NCBI GenBank assembly: GCA_963210315.1
Contig: OY723257.1
Coordinates: forward strand, 620,001 to 684,000
From: Rhynchopus euleeides
Taxonomy: Eukaryota > Euglenozoa > Diplonemea > Diplonemida > Diplonemidae
Length of the DNA: 64,000 nt
Direction of reading: 5' to 3'
This document shows positions 43,977-54,045 of the stretch, in pieces. Position 1 is the first letter of the stretch, and every line of letters begins with the position of its first letter. Under the pieces are notes generated by a model. That model made no database searches and was not told where the DNA came from. It saw only the letters and a list, made by a program, of their open reading frames with translations. The position numbers and the translations under genes are program-made.

Positions 43977-44287
43977 TTTTTTTTCTCGCTGGCGCTAGTG
44001 ATGTCGGCTGGCAGAAAAAACACACACAAAAACCCCCCCCCCCGCGTGTCGAGTGACCTTACCTGTCTGAAGTACAGAAAATGTGTCGGGTTGGGTGGAG
44101 CATACACACACACATACACATATGTTCACACAACACAGGGCAAACCGCACAAACGTGTTCACACATCCGGCATCCTATGCGAAATACCCGCCGCTCCCCG
44201 GGAGCTGTTGCGGGAACCATCTGCTCTTCCGACCCACCGAGACTCTTGCCGTATTTTCTCTACCACACGGGGTGTGTTTTACCAAAA
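43977..44287 (+). repeat. 311-bp direct repeat, copy 1
   Basis: Almost identical to 45163-45473 (offset 1186 bp), from the T run before CTCGCTGGCG to GTGTTTTACCAAAA. The two copies flank an RNase H remnant. A shorter ~62-bp block (43893-43954, AAAATACAGCAGCAGTCTC onward) is likewise repeated at 44284-44346. Confidence 0.85.
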
Positions 44288-44408
44288 TACAGCAGCAGTC
44301 TCTCGAGTCTTCCTTTCAGATGATTTTTGCATTGATCGCTTCCACCTAGGACCCTGAGGGCCCTTGGGCCAAGGGACGCCACGCGTTTTGTTAGATGGCC
44401 GGTGGAGT

Positions 44409-45150
44409 CTAGGGCGGAATGCGGACGTAGTGCTCTGATGACGACCCCCGGGTGTACTGATCTGCTTTCTGCTCATCAGTTGGGACCCACATGCATTCGA
44501 TGCAGAGCTCAGCGCCCTGTGCAACCGTGAAGAGATCCGCAAGTATTCCGTTTGCCACGAACGATGACGAATGCCCCCGCTGTATTGAGTGCACGAGGGG
44601 TAGGTTGTCGACCATCAGACGTACCCGCTTGTTCGTATAGTGTAGGGCGGTAAGGCGTACTGCCTGGCGCGCCGCGTGTGCCTCCTTCAGGTATATGTGG
44701 TGCCCGGAACTCGGCCCCTGGAAATCTTCGTATGCCACGAGCGGGGCGGCTGTGTCGATGAGAACCCCCCAGCGCGTCGATGACGCGTCAGACCACACTG
44801 TTACTGCGTCCGTCGGCGGTCGAAGTACCCAAAAGTTGGCCCGCATGCGGTGAGTACGCATCTTGATCTCGGCTCGCACTGAGGGTCGGACCGCCACCTG
44901 GCGATCCCACGCGCCCCGGTCATCGACTGAGGCAGCTGCAATGTCCTTCATGAAAGTCAGGGTTGACGGGAGGAAACACAGGTGGGCCTTCGTCGTGTAG
45001 GCATGCCACACCAAACCCCCCACGACTTTGAAGATCTCTCTTGGTGTAGCGGGCTTCCCCCCGACAACTGCCCTCAACTCTGTCCCCGACAGGAACTTCT
45101 CCAGCCATGATTCGTCTGATCTGTAGCGGTGGTTTCTCAGATCGAACGCG
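44409..45150 (-). pseudogene. Second YR/DIRS-type retroelement remnant: connection and RNase H region
   Basis: Minus-strand coding resembling the RT-connection/RNase H part of the element at 39.4-43.8 kb: FGIAFDLRNHRYRSD, then VWSDASSTRWGVLID, a Glu-bearing helix YLKEAHAARQAVR, LMVDNLPLVHSI and WVPTDEQKADQYTRG. It is flanked by the 311-bp direct repeats. No RT or recombinase belongs to it here. Fossil fragment. Confidence 0.72.
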
Positions 45151-45162
45151 ATCCCGAACGAT

Positions 45163-45473
45163 TTTTTTTTCTCGCTGGCGCTAGTGATGTCGGCTGGCAG
45201 AAAAAACACACACAAAACCCCCCCCCCCCGCGTGTCGAGTGACCTTACCTGTCTGAAGTACAGAAAATGTGTCGGGTTGGGTGGAGCATACACACACACA
45301 TACACATATGTTCACACAACACAGGGCAAACCGCACAAACGTGTTCACACATCCGGCATCCTATGCGAAATACCCGCCGCTCCCCGGGAGCTGTTGCGGG
45401 AACCATCTGCTCTTCCGACCCACCGAGACTCTTGCCGTATTTTCTCTACCACACGGGGTGTGTTTTACCAAAA
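45163..45473 (+). repeat. 311-bp direct repeat, copy 2
   Basis: Pairs with 43977-44287; the C run in the middle differs in length. Confidence 0.85.
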
Positions 45474-47716
45474 AAAGCGGCAAAATGCAAGAAAAGCAAG
45501 GAAAATCAACAACATCAAATAAAAGGATTGCCGGGTTTCTTTTGTTTTGTTTGTGCTACCTTCTGGTCACCTGTCACGTTGGGGCGTGGAGTGTAGGTGA
45601 ACAAAACATTGCTCCCACTGCAACCCTTTTAGTTCTGAACGCCTTCCGTGAGCACGGTGTTTGACACAAAAAAAATCAAAAATACACCAACCTGACAGCA
45701 AATAAACGCGGCAACAAACCGAATGCGTCAGGGAGGGGGGGGGGGGGTCTTCACCGTTGGCAACCTATCAGCACGTTTTCGGCGGTTTTTAACCTCTAAT
45801 AAATAGGAGGAAATGTGCACCCAAAAAAACGCATCGTTTTCGGCACCTCAGCGAAGACTACCACAGTGCATTCATTGATTGTTCCGCGATGCAGTCTTCT
45901 CCTCCAATGGCCTCGAAAGCCTACCCACAGAGGGGGCAGGAACAAGCGGCACGTGTAACAAGATATATTTCCTTTTGAACTGTTTGGCGCAGGGTGCCTT
46001 GCGGGAGATGTGGTTCTGCAATTACCGTAAACCTCAAATCGGGTCTGCTTTCTCCGTGTTCCATTTCCTCCTTCATTACATGAGGCATTTGTTTGTGCGC
46101 CAAACCCGGGTGAACAAACCTCACGGGGGCCTTCGCTCAGAAATGCAGAGAAGTGAGGAATAGTGAGCCGCCTCACAACACTGGCTGCAAAGTGACACAG
46201 TTTGACACACAGTGGCACAGAGCGAAGGCCTCCCACGTGTTTTGCCTGATGAAGGTTGGTGTGAATGTGCGCACAGTCATAGCAACAAGGCAAGGTAGAT
46301 TGTGTTTGTCACCCAAAGCGCTGCCAACTATCTTTTTCACTGTGACAAGCTTTCTTCTTGTTGTGTGTGAAAAAAATCACCGCATTCCGCTGTGTACTTC
46401 AGCCTTGGCGCAGCCTTGACAGCTTCTCGACCTCATCTGAAACACAGCGACCTGTCCATACACAGGGGGGGGCAAACCCTGACACACCCATTTGTGGGGA
46501 CCCAGCCAGCAATTTTCTGTCAGCCCACCCTTGGAAAAGGGCGGGCAACCGGCTGGCTGACAGATATGTGCGCTCTTCGGCCGGGTCGGAGAACCACTGA
46601 AGGCACCCTGAGACGTGTGGCGTGTCAAGGACACCGGGATCATGGCATCCACATCATCCTCATGGCAGCCATGGGCAGCCATGGCGAGCAGAGAATCCCC
46701 ACCAAAAGGAACCCGGTTTTTGATGATCACACACGCGGAAGTGTGACACACACAACACAAGAAATCGTACTCCAGTGGCAGGCACACACCCTCCCCGCCC
46801 TGAGGGCAACCAAGGCAACCGGCAACCTGATGTGGCTGGCGGTGCGCCTCGCCCCCGCTCCGGCCCTTCCACTACCGTATCAACCAAACGGGGAAGGGCA
46901 GCTGTCCCAACAGGAGGGAAAAGTAAAGCAAAACCATACCTGCACCCTCGGGGCACCGGAGGCGGACCAGGAGAGCACCAGAGACATGGGTGTGCGTAAA
47001 GTTCTCATGGTGTTTCAGAATTCAAAATCGTCCAACCACACCACCAGATGTTGTTGAACCGAGTTTGGTTTTCGGGGAGGGTGAGCCCACCCCGGACACC
47101 GCTCTCCACCGCAGTTTGAGGGAGGGGGGCCTGGTTAAAATTTCACGGGAGTTTGAGGGGGGGGGGGGGTCCAGGCAGGCAAGGACAAGTCCCTTATCGG
47201 TTTCCCCCGCACCCAGGGGCCATCTGACTCCATTGTTCCTCTTCCGAGTGGGGACTTATTTTACGACCGTCACCCCTCCCGCCCGTGCTCGGGATGTTTG
47301 AGTCGGTACACTGGACCAACCCTCAGTCGAAGTACTGACTACTGCTAGACAAATTTTGAACAAGGATTCGGCGTGAAATACGGTAGGTTCTGCAACTAGA
47401 CCATGTGCGGGCAGAGTGATCTGTGCGATTCGTGTGACCTTTCCTGAGGGAAACACCAATAGCACTCACTGTGAGTTCCACGGTTCTCCGCTCTGCGGGG
47501 CAGGAACAAGATGAAAATGACAAAATGGGGGGTGAGTGGGGGCTTCGCGATGCGGCAGGTTTCGGTAAAGTCTGGCAATTTCCTCCATAAGGCACAACAC
47601 CGTAGCAGCAAGCGCTCTCGGCCTGTATTTTGTTTGTTGATGCGTTGGCGCAACAACAAACTCTAAAATGGGTTGACCGCCTGCTCAACACGGGTGTGCG
47701 AACAATAGAGGAGAAG
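45474..47716. other. Intergenic region, no gene recognised
   Basis: Lower GC than the gene regions, with a G run at 45736-45747 and an open plus-strand frame at 46392-47057 that shows no motif and is mirrored by equally long minus-strand frames. I see no supported gene. Confidence 0.4.
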
Positions 47717-47937
47717 TGTCACTGCGCTTTGTTCGGCACTTTTTGCTTTGGTTTCTTTTTTGCGTTGACGCTTCCACACTCACACTCCTGCTGACGATGG
47801 TGTCGTGAGTGAGGAGCACAAGGGCACGAACAAGCACGCGACACTTTCCGCCCACATCGAAGTGTGCTGAAAAAGTGTCACTGCGCTTTGTTCGGCACTT
47901 TTTGCTTTGGTTTCCTTTTTGCGTTGACGCTTCCCCC
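47717..47937 (+). repeat. 159-bp tandem duplication around the ORF1 end
   Basis: GTGTCACTGCGCTTTGTTCG, GCACTTTTTGCTTTGGTTTC and the motif GCGTTGACGCTTCC occur at 47717-47777 and again at about 47876-47937. Confidence 0.75.
47761..47874 (+). repeat. 114-bp direct repeat, copy 1
   Basis: TGCGTTGACGCTTCCACACT through CCGCCCACATCGAAGTGTGC. A near-identical copy (two differences) is at 49328-49441, so the pair flanks the 387-residue ORF. A third, diverged copy starts near 49618. It encodes the last ~30 residues of that ORF. Confidence 0.85.
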
Positions 47938-48943
47938 TTCCCTTCCCCTTTCCCGACGGTGTGTGATACGGTTCGTAGCGCCAGTCTCGCTGTTGAGGAA
48001 AAACGGCTGAGCGGGACCTCTCCGCTTGCTCCTCCCGCGACGCTGCATCCACGGCGTCCTTCACAAATTTGTGGTGTAGAACAGCGGAGAAACCCGCGAA
48101 CCCCGCATCAAGGCATTTCTGCTCGTACACCCCTCGGGCCGTTTTCCCCCGCACCACCGTCAGCGCCGACAACCTTGCCACTGCGTGGTGCAGGCCCTTG
48201 CGGTGAGCCTGGTTCAGCCCGGTGCTGTTGACGAGGAGGAGGATGTTGTCCAGAGTCTCGAAAGCCCGCTTGAGGTGATCCAGCCAGTCTGCCTTGTTCT
48301 CGCCGATCGCCCCGATCGCCGCCTCGTTAAAAGCTGTAGACAGCTTGTTCCTCACCTCCCTTCTCATATGAGCTGAAGCCATGGTGCCCCACGTTGCGAC
48401 TACGTGGGGACTAAAATCTGCGGGTAGCTCCTCCTCCACGGCCTGCAGGCGGTCACCCATCCCCTTCAAAGCCTTCTCCATGTCGATCACCCTGGCCTCC
48501 AGTCTCGTGTTTTGCTTCTTGATGGTGACGAGCTCCGCGAGGACTTGGTCCAGCTTGTCTGATCCCTCGTGCGCGCTGGCAGACTGCTCCGGTTGGTTCA
48601 TGTCCCCCTCCTGCTGCGCGTCGTCTTCCCAGTCATCACTGTCGGAGTGCTCCACAGGGTGTTCCTCTGGCAACGCGTCTGGGCTGGCCAGCCAGGAGCA
48701 CGCTGGACATATCCAGTGGGGCTCCCCCGCCGTCTGCATAAAAAGCTCGGCGGTGCCGGCCGTCGTGTGCTTTTTCATGCACGACTTTGTCGTGCGGCAC
48801 CCACAGCGGTAGCACGTGATTGTCGCGCTGTGAGAGACCCCGCACGACGGGAAGATGCAGGCCTCCTGCGGAGCATTCATGCCATCGCCCGGACCTGCCA
48901 AGGACGGCACCACCCTGTCCCAGTCCACGGCGGAGTAGGCCAT
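47780..48943 (-). CDS. PHD-like finger/coiled-coil protein, probable retroelement ORF1 (gag-like)
   Basis: 387 residues from an ATG at 48943. The N-terminus has a Cys-rich finger with PHD-like spacing (CIFPSC ... CYRCGCRTTKSCMKKH ... WICPAC, residues ~29-83). An acidic linker, a coiled coil (about 130-170, LVTIKKQNTRLEARVIDMEKAL) and a helical gag-like region (ADWLDHLKRAFETLDNILLL; LHHAVARLSALTVV) follow, then a basic Lys/Arg tail. The open frame is whole. Direct 114-bp repeats surround it and RT/RNase H remnants lie on the same strand 2.5-4.5 kb downstream, suggesting ORF1 of a retroelement. It could instead be a host zinc-finger protein; the family is not identified. Confidence 0.6.
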   Translation of the reverse strand: MAYSAVDWDRVVPSLAGPGDGMNAPQEACIFPSCGVSHSATITCYRCGCRTTKSCMKKHTTAGTAELFMQTAGEPHWICPACSWLASPDALPEEHPVEHSDSDDWEDDAQQEGDMNQPEQSASAHEGSDKLDQVLAELVTIKKQNTRLEARVIDMEKALKGMGDRLQAVEEELPADFSPHVVATWGTMASAHMRREVRNKLSTAFNEAAIGAIGENKADWLDHLKRAFETLDNILLLVNSTGLNQAHRKGLHHAVARLSALTVVRGKTARGVYEQKCLDAGFAGFSAVLHHKFVKDAVDAASREEQAERSRSAVFPQQRDWRYEPYHTPSGKGKGRGKRQRKKETKAKSAEQSAVTLFQHTSMWAESVACLFVPLCSSLTTPSSAGV

Positions 48944-49037
48944 TACCGTTCAACTCTCACCCGTCCGGCTCCCCCACCTGTACGCGCTTCTCCTGCCCCT
49001 CTTCCTATGCCGCTCCTCTCTCGCTCGCACCCAGAGG

Positions 49038-49245
49038 ACAGTCTCCCCGGTAGGAAGGTCCTGCCTCTTTTGATACCTCGCTTTCACAGAGTACAGTCTC
49101 CCCGGTAGGAAGGTCCTGCCTCTTTTGATACCTCGCTTTCACAGTGGACAGTCTCCCCGGTAGGAAGGTCCTGCCTCTTTTGATACCTCGCTTTCACAGA
49201 GTACAGTCTCCCCGGTAGGAAGGTCCTGCCTCTTGGTCTCCTTGA
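49038..49245 (+). repeat. 55-bp tandem repeat, ~3.7 copies
   Basis: Units begin ACAGTCTCCCCGGTAGGAAG at 49038, 49093, 49148 and 49203, an exact 55-bp period; the last unit diverges after CTGCCTCTT. It lies just upstream of the gag-like ORF. Confidence 0.9.
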
Positions 49246-49327
49246 TACCTCTTGTTTTCTCCTTGATGTCGCTCCTCTTCGGTCAGTCGTAGCTTTCACT
49301 TCCACGTGTTGATGATTCTCGATAATC

Positions 49328-49441
49328 TGCGTTGACGCTTCCACACTCACACTCCTGCTGATGATGGCGTCGTGAGTGAGGAGCACAAGGGCACGAACAA
49401 GCACGCGACACTTTCCGCCCACATCGAAGTGTGCTGAAAAA
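49328..49441 (+). repeat. 114-bp direct repeat, copy 2
   Basis: Pairs with 47761-47874. A related palindromic piece (TTCCGCCCACATTGAAGTGT) also occurs at about 51882-51901. Confidence 0.85.
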
Positions 49442-50335
49442 AATGTACCAAAAACAACGTGCCGCATCGGCTCACATCGCAAAGACCTCAAAAAACAACA
49501 GAGAGGCGACAGGCAATGACACCGTGTGGCCAGAACCCGAGCAAAGACAAGGCTGTTGTTTGCGCCAAATCCGACCAAATCGTCGTTCTTCGGGGACTTT
49601 TGTTTTCGTTTCCTTGATGCGTTGACCCTTCCACGCTCATTCACACCCCCTCCTGATGGTGCGAGAGATAGCCTCTGAGTGAGGAGCACAAGGGCACAAC
49701 AAGCAAGAGAACACACCCCTCATCAGCAGGGGCGGATCTGGGGGACGGCTCAAAAACCCGTGTGCAAGACACGCATTGGGCTGGCGTCTGTTAACCAGGC
49801 GTTCAAAATCAGTCAGTTTCCCAGGGCCGGAACCAATCACCTGGCTTTTGTGTATCGCGCGAATCGCTTCTTCTCGGGTGCCGGGAAAAGAAGGAGCACC
49901 AAAGTGGCTTGCTGTCACGGGGATGACCTTGCCTTGTGATGAAATTCTTGAGTCTCTGATTTGTGTCGGAGGATAGGAAAGGGAAAAGGGGTGAGGTAAA
50001 CATTCTGAGATCTCAGAGAGAGTGGTTGTACTTGTTGATCGCTTCCACTATCTCGATCACACTTTTTTTGAACACACACACCCAACCTTGGGCTTTTGCA
50101 AGAAAAGACGGCGAAGGACGTCTGACTTGGTGTGAAGCCTCAACGAAAAAACTCTTGGTGACGAAATACACAAGTCTCCTGGCTGATGAAGGTGTGGTGG
50201 TGTGATGAGTGTAGAGCACGGAACGCCTCCTCAAAACCGATCCTGAAAAATTTCCTATAACATCTTGCAATGTCTTCGAAAAAAAGATTCCGGGGGGGTA
50301 GTGAAATCGAATTGGAAGAATAAAAGACCCTCCGC

Positions 50336-50656
50336 ATGGAGGGACTCACCCGCTTAGGGGAAACCACCATCCGCCGACTCCGGGCCGACCACCACCGCCT
50401 GGTCTACGACCATGACATCCCGGGCACGGCACAACCACCTTGCCAACCCTGCCTGAAGCATGCGCCGGGCCACCCCCCGCCTGGGGTCTCACTGAAGCAC
50501 CTCTTCTTCGGCTGCCCCGCGACAGCGTCGGCCCGACACCACCTCACAGCCACAAACGTGCACAACCTGCTGTTGCACAACTGCAAGGAGGCGCTGCGCT
50601 ACCTGGCCGAGGCAGGGGTAACGGAGCACGGCGAGAAGGACTACCTGAACGCGTGA
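50336..50656 (+). pseudogene. C-terminal fragment of a non-LTR (LINE) retrotransposon polyprotein
   Basis: The open frame has the pattern of LINE endings after the RNase H region: TTIRRLRADHHRLVYD, a CCHC-like knuckle (CQPCLKHAPGHPP ... LKHLFFGCP) and ARHHL ... ALRYLAEAGVTE. In ingi/L1-type elements this is written R-x-L-R-x-G-H ... C-x2-C ... H-x4-C followed by a short helical tail. No RT precedes it here, so it is a 5'-truncated or chopped copy. Family within the LINEs is not resolved. Confidence 0.55.
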
Positions 50657-50756
50657 ACCAAATAACATCATCAGAGAACAAGGGCTTCGGCCCGACCTCC
50701 CAGCACCCCCCCCCCCCATCCCAGCCCCACGTCACTTACCACAGGCCGCCAGGCGC

Positions 50757-51012
50757 GTCAGCGTCGGCGACCGCCCGCCCCCAGTCTGAGAGGCATCAGC
50801 CGAATCTCGGTGGAGGCGGGCACAAAACAAAAGGGAGAGTCGTCACTGTGCATATCAGCACGGTCCCGCCCTCTGTGCCAGACCAACACACCACCAAAGG
50901 AAAAGAGGAAGAGGCGACGTAAGGCAATGCCTCCGTGCGGCCAGGAGAACACGAAATAGCGACCCCCTCTACGGGGAATGCTACGAGCACGGCCAAAAAT
51001 CGTTCAAATCGT
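50757..51012 (+). repeat. ~255-bp dispersed direct repeat, copy 1
   Basis: Shares with 58085-58330 the landmarks GCGACCGCCC, CAGTCTGAGAGGCATCA, CAGCACGGTCCC, AAAGAGGAAGAGG, GTAAGGCAATGCCTCCGTGC and GGCCAGGAGAACACGAAA. It starts ~100 bp after the LINE fragment, so it may be that element's 3' tail or the next copy's 5' end. Confidence 0.8.
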
Positions 51013-51519
51013 TCAAAGATTCCGGAGGGAGGGGGGGGGGGGTAATGCCGGACAGTTGAGAGGAAAGACAATCAAGAGGAAAGACACTTTTTTGTGCACA
51101 AACAGGTCGGGGCGGGTATGCCCGCCTCCTTGGGGGCAGTTTAGGCCAGGAGCGCACCGCATCGACACGCCGACCTGCATGGACACACATGCACTATCGT
51201 TGTTTGGTCTCAGAAGGGCCACGCACGTTGGAACGCTGCAAAGATACGGCGAGGGCAGTGAAGGAGAAGAACAAGGAGCTGCAGTGTGCTGCGGCCCCTG
51301 TGAAGGTCGTTGCTGTGAAAAGGTGGTCATTTTGCGTTGCCGTCCCAAACAGCCACGCTGGGCGGATGTGTGGCGCCATTTTGGCCGAGAGCTTTTAGGG
51401 ACGATGTTTGTCATCTGAGCGAAGGGTGGGAAAACAACAGGGCAAACCCAAATTGCTGCCCCCCCTGGCATCTTTCGGGCACCTGACAGTCATGCTGTGA
51501 AAATCGCACTCATTCCGCT

Positions 51520-51720
51520 TGAAGGTAGACACCCTGTCCAGAAACTGTGGGGAACAGTTCCAGACTAATTTTTTGTGGATCGCACACTTGCTGTCTCAAG
51601 GCTGTGTTGAGGCCCTGTGAAAGTGGCATGAAGGTGCTACTCCTCAAGTTTCAGTCGTACGATTTCCTCCGTTACTTCGTGTATTCGCCACGCTTCGCCG
51701 CTCGGAACTCGTGATTGGAA
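51520..51720 (+). repeat. ~150-200-bp diverged dispersed repeat, copy 1
   Basis: Matches 58450-58630 at GTGTCAAGGCTG-like, CATGAAGG and TTCAGTCGTACGATTTCCT segments. Together with the 255-bp repeat, this shows two ~1-kb regions (50.7-51.7 and 58.1-58.6 kb) of common origin. Confidence 0.65.
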
Positions 51721-52659
51721 ATCCAGGCGAATTTCACCGAAGCCTACAGCGGCTAACTATAGCTGTACATGCATGTTCAGCATGTACAGCTATAGCTACC
51801 TGACGTCCGCGTAAGCTTGAAAGGTGCGCACGGCAGTGCGCTTCCAACACTGCCTGACAGGGGAACAATCGAGCGACGACTTCCGCCCACATTGAAGTGT
51901 GCGGAAAAGAAGAACCGACAATACTCTGCAACAGAAGAAGAAGAAGACAACGGGTGACAGACTCGCACGGCTTCAGATGATTTGACACGCTACGCCGATG
52001 TGAAAAGCGTTACTTCGGGCCTGCTTGCTCAGTTTCGACTGCCGTGATTGTAACTATGCATCGTGACGCATACACCTTCAACTCTCTCGCCAAGACCGAG
52101 GGCGATTTGCAGGAGCGAGGGGTGGCAAAGGGATTTCTGAGGCGCCACTCCTGCCCGCCAAAAGGCTTTTGCTGCCTATTGGCTTTTGCAGGAGAGGGTT
52201 TATGCAAAGTAATAGAAACGAAGGTTGGCGGCAAACTTCTCTTGTGTGGCGTCCACCTGTAGCATGGCGTTGGCATCCACTGTTCCTGCAGCAATATAGA
52301 ACGCACCCGATCACCCTGAATCCTGACAGGCGACACTTTTCCCCCTCCATGTCGTGTGCACTGAAAAGGCATGTGGCTCATCACTGACCCTCGAATAACG
52401 GATTTGCATGACACACATCCGCACAAAGGGGATGCTGGAGTGAGCCTGCTTCCTGCCACCTTCTCTGTGCCCCGAGGCCTTCGCTCTGAATCTAATGGCA
52501 GAAAAGCGAGCTCCCTCACGATTCTGCTGTCAAGCTGACACAAAGCCCAGGACCCTATGGCTTATTTGGTGTGACTGGCGCAGACCCGTGTTGTGCAATG
52601 CAACATCACGGTATTCTGTGTCGCATGATGAGCCGGAAGATTTTTTTCTGTTGGGGTAA
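51721..52659. other. Intergenic region, no gene recognised
   Basis: Open frames on the minus strand (52010-52543) lack motifs. A palindrome lies around 51757-51799 (TAGCTGTACATGCATGTTCA then GCATGTACAGCTATAGC). Confidence 0.35.
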
Positions 52660-52919
52660 TTACGATAATGCCACTTTTTTCTGGGGGTTTTTACGATAAT
52701 ACCACTTTTCAAAAAGTGGTATTATCGTAAGAAAAAAGTGGTATTATCGTAAGAAAAAAGTGATAAAATCGTAAACCAAAAAAGTGGTACTGAAAAAGTG
52801 GTATTATCGTAAATGCCACCTAAACTATCCAGTACACAGGCCGCCCACCCAGGGGGGCCTTGGCCTGGCCCTCAGGCACAGGCCAAAAAAGTGGTACTGA
52901 AAAAGTGGCATTATCGTAA
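52660..52919. mobile_element. Small fold-back element of TTACGATAATACCACTTTTT units
   Basis: Starts TTACGATAATGCCACTTTTT and ends with the complement AAAAGTGGCATTATCGTAA; at least five more direct or inverted copies of TACGATAAT-(A/G)CCACTTTT lie within. A GC-rich insert is in the middle (about 52815-52885), and a further TTACGATAATGG unit follows the right end. No coding capacity; MITE-like. Confidence 0.7.
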
Positions 52920-53275
52920 GGGGTAATTACGATAATGGGGGTCTTCGCTAGCCGGTGCAAAAAAGTGCAGGCTGGTGCAGGGCAAAATGGGCCGAAAATG
53001 GGCCAAATCGGAGGCAAAAAAAAAGGGCGGGGAGTTGGGTGGCCCCTAGCTGGGAGCACGCATTTGGACCCAAAAATACTACGAGAAACACTTGGCCTCT
53101 ATGCTGTGAGTGTTGCATTGGACGCTTCCACCGGACGCTTCCACCGGCGGGGCCCGTGTCACGGGTAAACATTGAGATCAACCTGTCATCCTGGGCCAAG
53201 CCAAGATGGGAGCTGGCCGGCTGGGGCAATGCAGGAGCAACGGCTAGTGCTCGTGCTGGCACGAAGCGGAGCCAG

Positions 53276-54032
53276 GCAGTGCTGGGCCGGCTACGGGCCG
53301 ATCTCGGCAGTACTGGGCCGGCTATGGGCCGATCTCGGCAGTGCTGGGCCGGCTATGGGCCGATCTCGGCAGTGCTGGGCCGGACATGGGCCGATCTCGG
53401 CAGTGCTGGGGCGGCTATGGGCCGATCTCGCCCGTAGTGGGCCGGCTATGGGCCGATCTCGGCAGTGCTGGGCCGGCTACGGGCCGATCTCGGCAGTACT
53501 GGGCCGGCTATGGGCCGATCTCGGCAGTGCTGGGCCGGGTATGGGCCGATCTCGCCCGTACTGGGCCGGACATGGGCCGATCTCGGCAGTGCTGGGCCGG
53601 CTATGGGCCGATCTCGGCAGTGCTGGGCCGGACATGGGCCGATCTCGCCCGTACTGGGCCGGCTATGGGCCGATCTCGGCAGTGCTGGGCCGGCTATGGG
53701 CCGATCTCGCCCGTACTGGGCCGGCTACGGGCCGATCTCGGCAGTGCTGGGCCGGCTACGGGCCGATCTCGGCAGTACTGGGCCGGCTATGGGCCGATCT
53801 CGGCAGTGCTGGGCCGGCTATGGGCCGATCTCGCCCGTACTGGGCCGGACATGGGCCGATCTCGGCAGTGCTGGGCCGGACATGGGCCGATCTCGGCAGT
53901 GCTGGGGCGGCTATGGGCCGATCTCGCCCGTAGTGGGCCGGCTATGGGCCGATCTCGGCAGTGCTGGGCCGGCTATGGGCAGATCTCGCCCGTACTGGGC
54001 CGGACATGGGCCGATCTCGGCAGTGCTGGGCC
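53276..54032 (+). repeat. 31-bp minisatellite, ~24 copies
   Basis: Unit GGGCCGGCTATGGGCCGATC then TCGGCAGTGCT, with recurrent variants (CTACGG/CTATGG/ACATGG; CGGCAGTGCTG/CCCGTACTGG). Because 31 is not a multiple of 3 and the unit lacks stops, long open frames appear in all three forward frames with a 31-residue period. I treat these as by-products, not genes. Confidence 0.92.
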
Positions 54033-54045
54033 AGCCCAGGGAGTG

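Noticed and set aside
46392-47057. 221-residue plus-strand open frame
   Set aside because: No motif, no start or splice context, and comparable frames on the minus strand; treated as chance.
53276-54032. CRISPR-like regular repeat array
   Set aside because: Repeats are directly contiguous with no unique spacers, and the window is eukaryotic (spliced introns).
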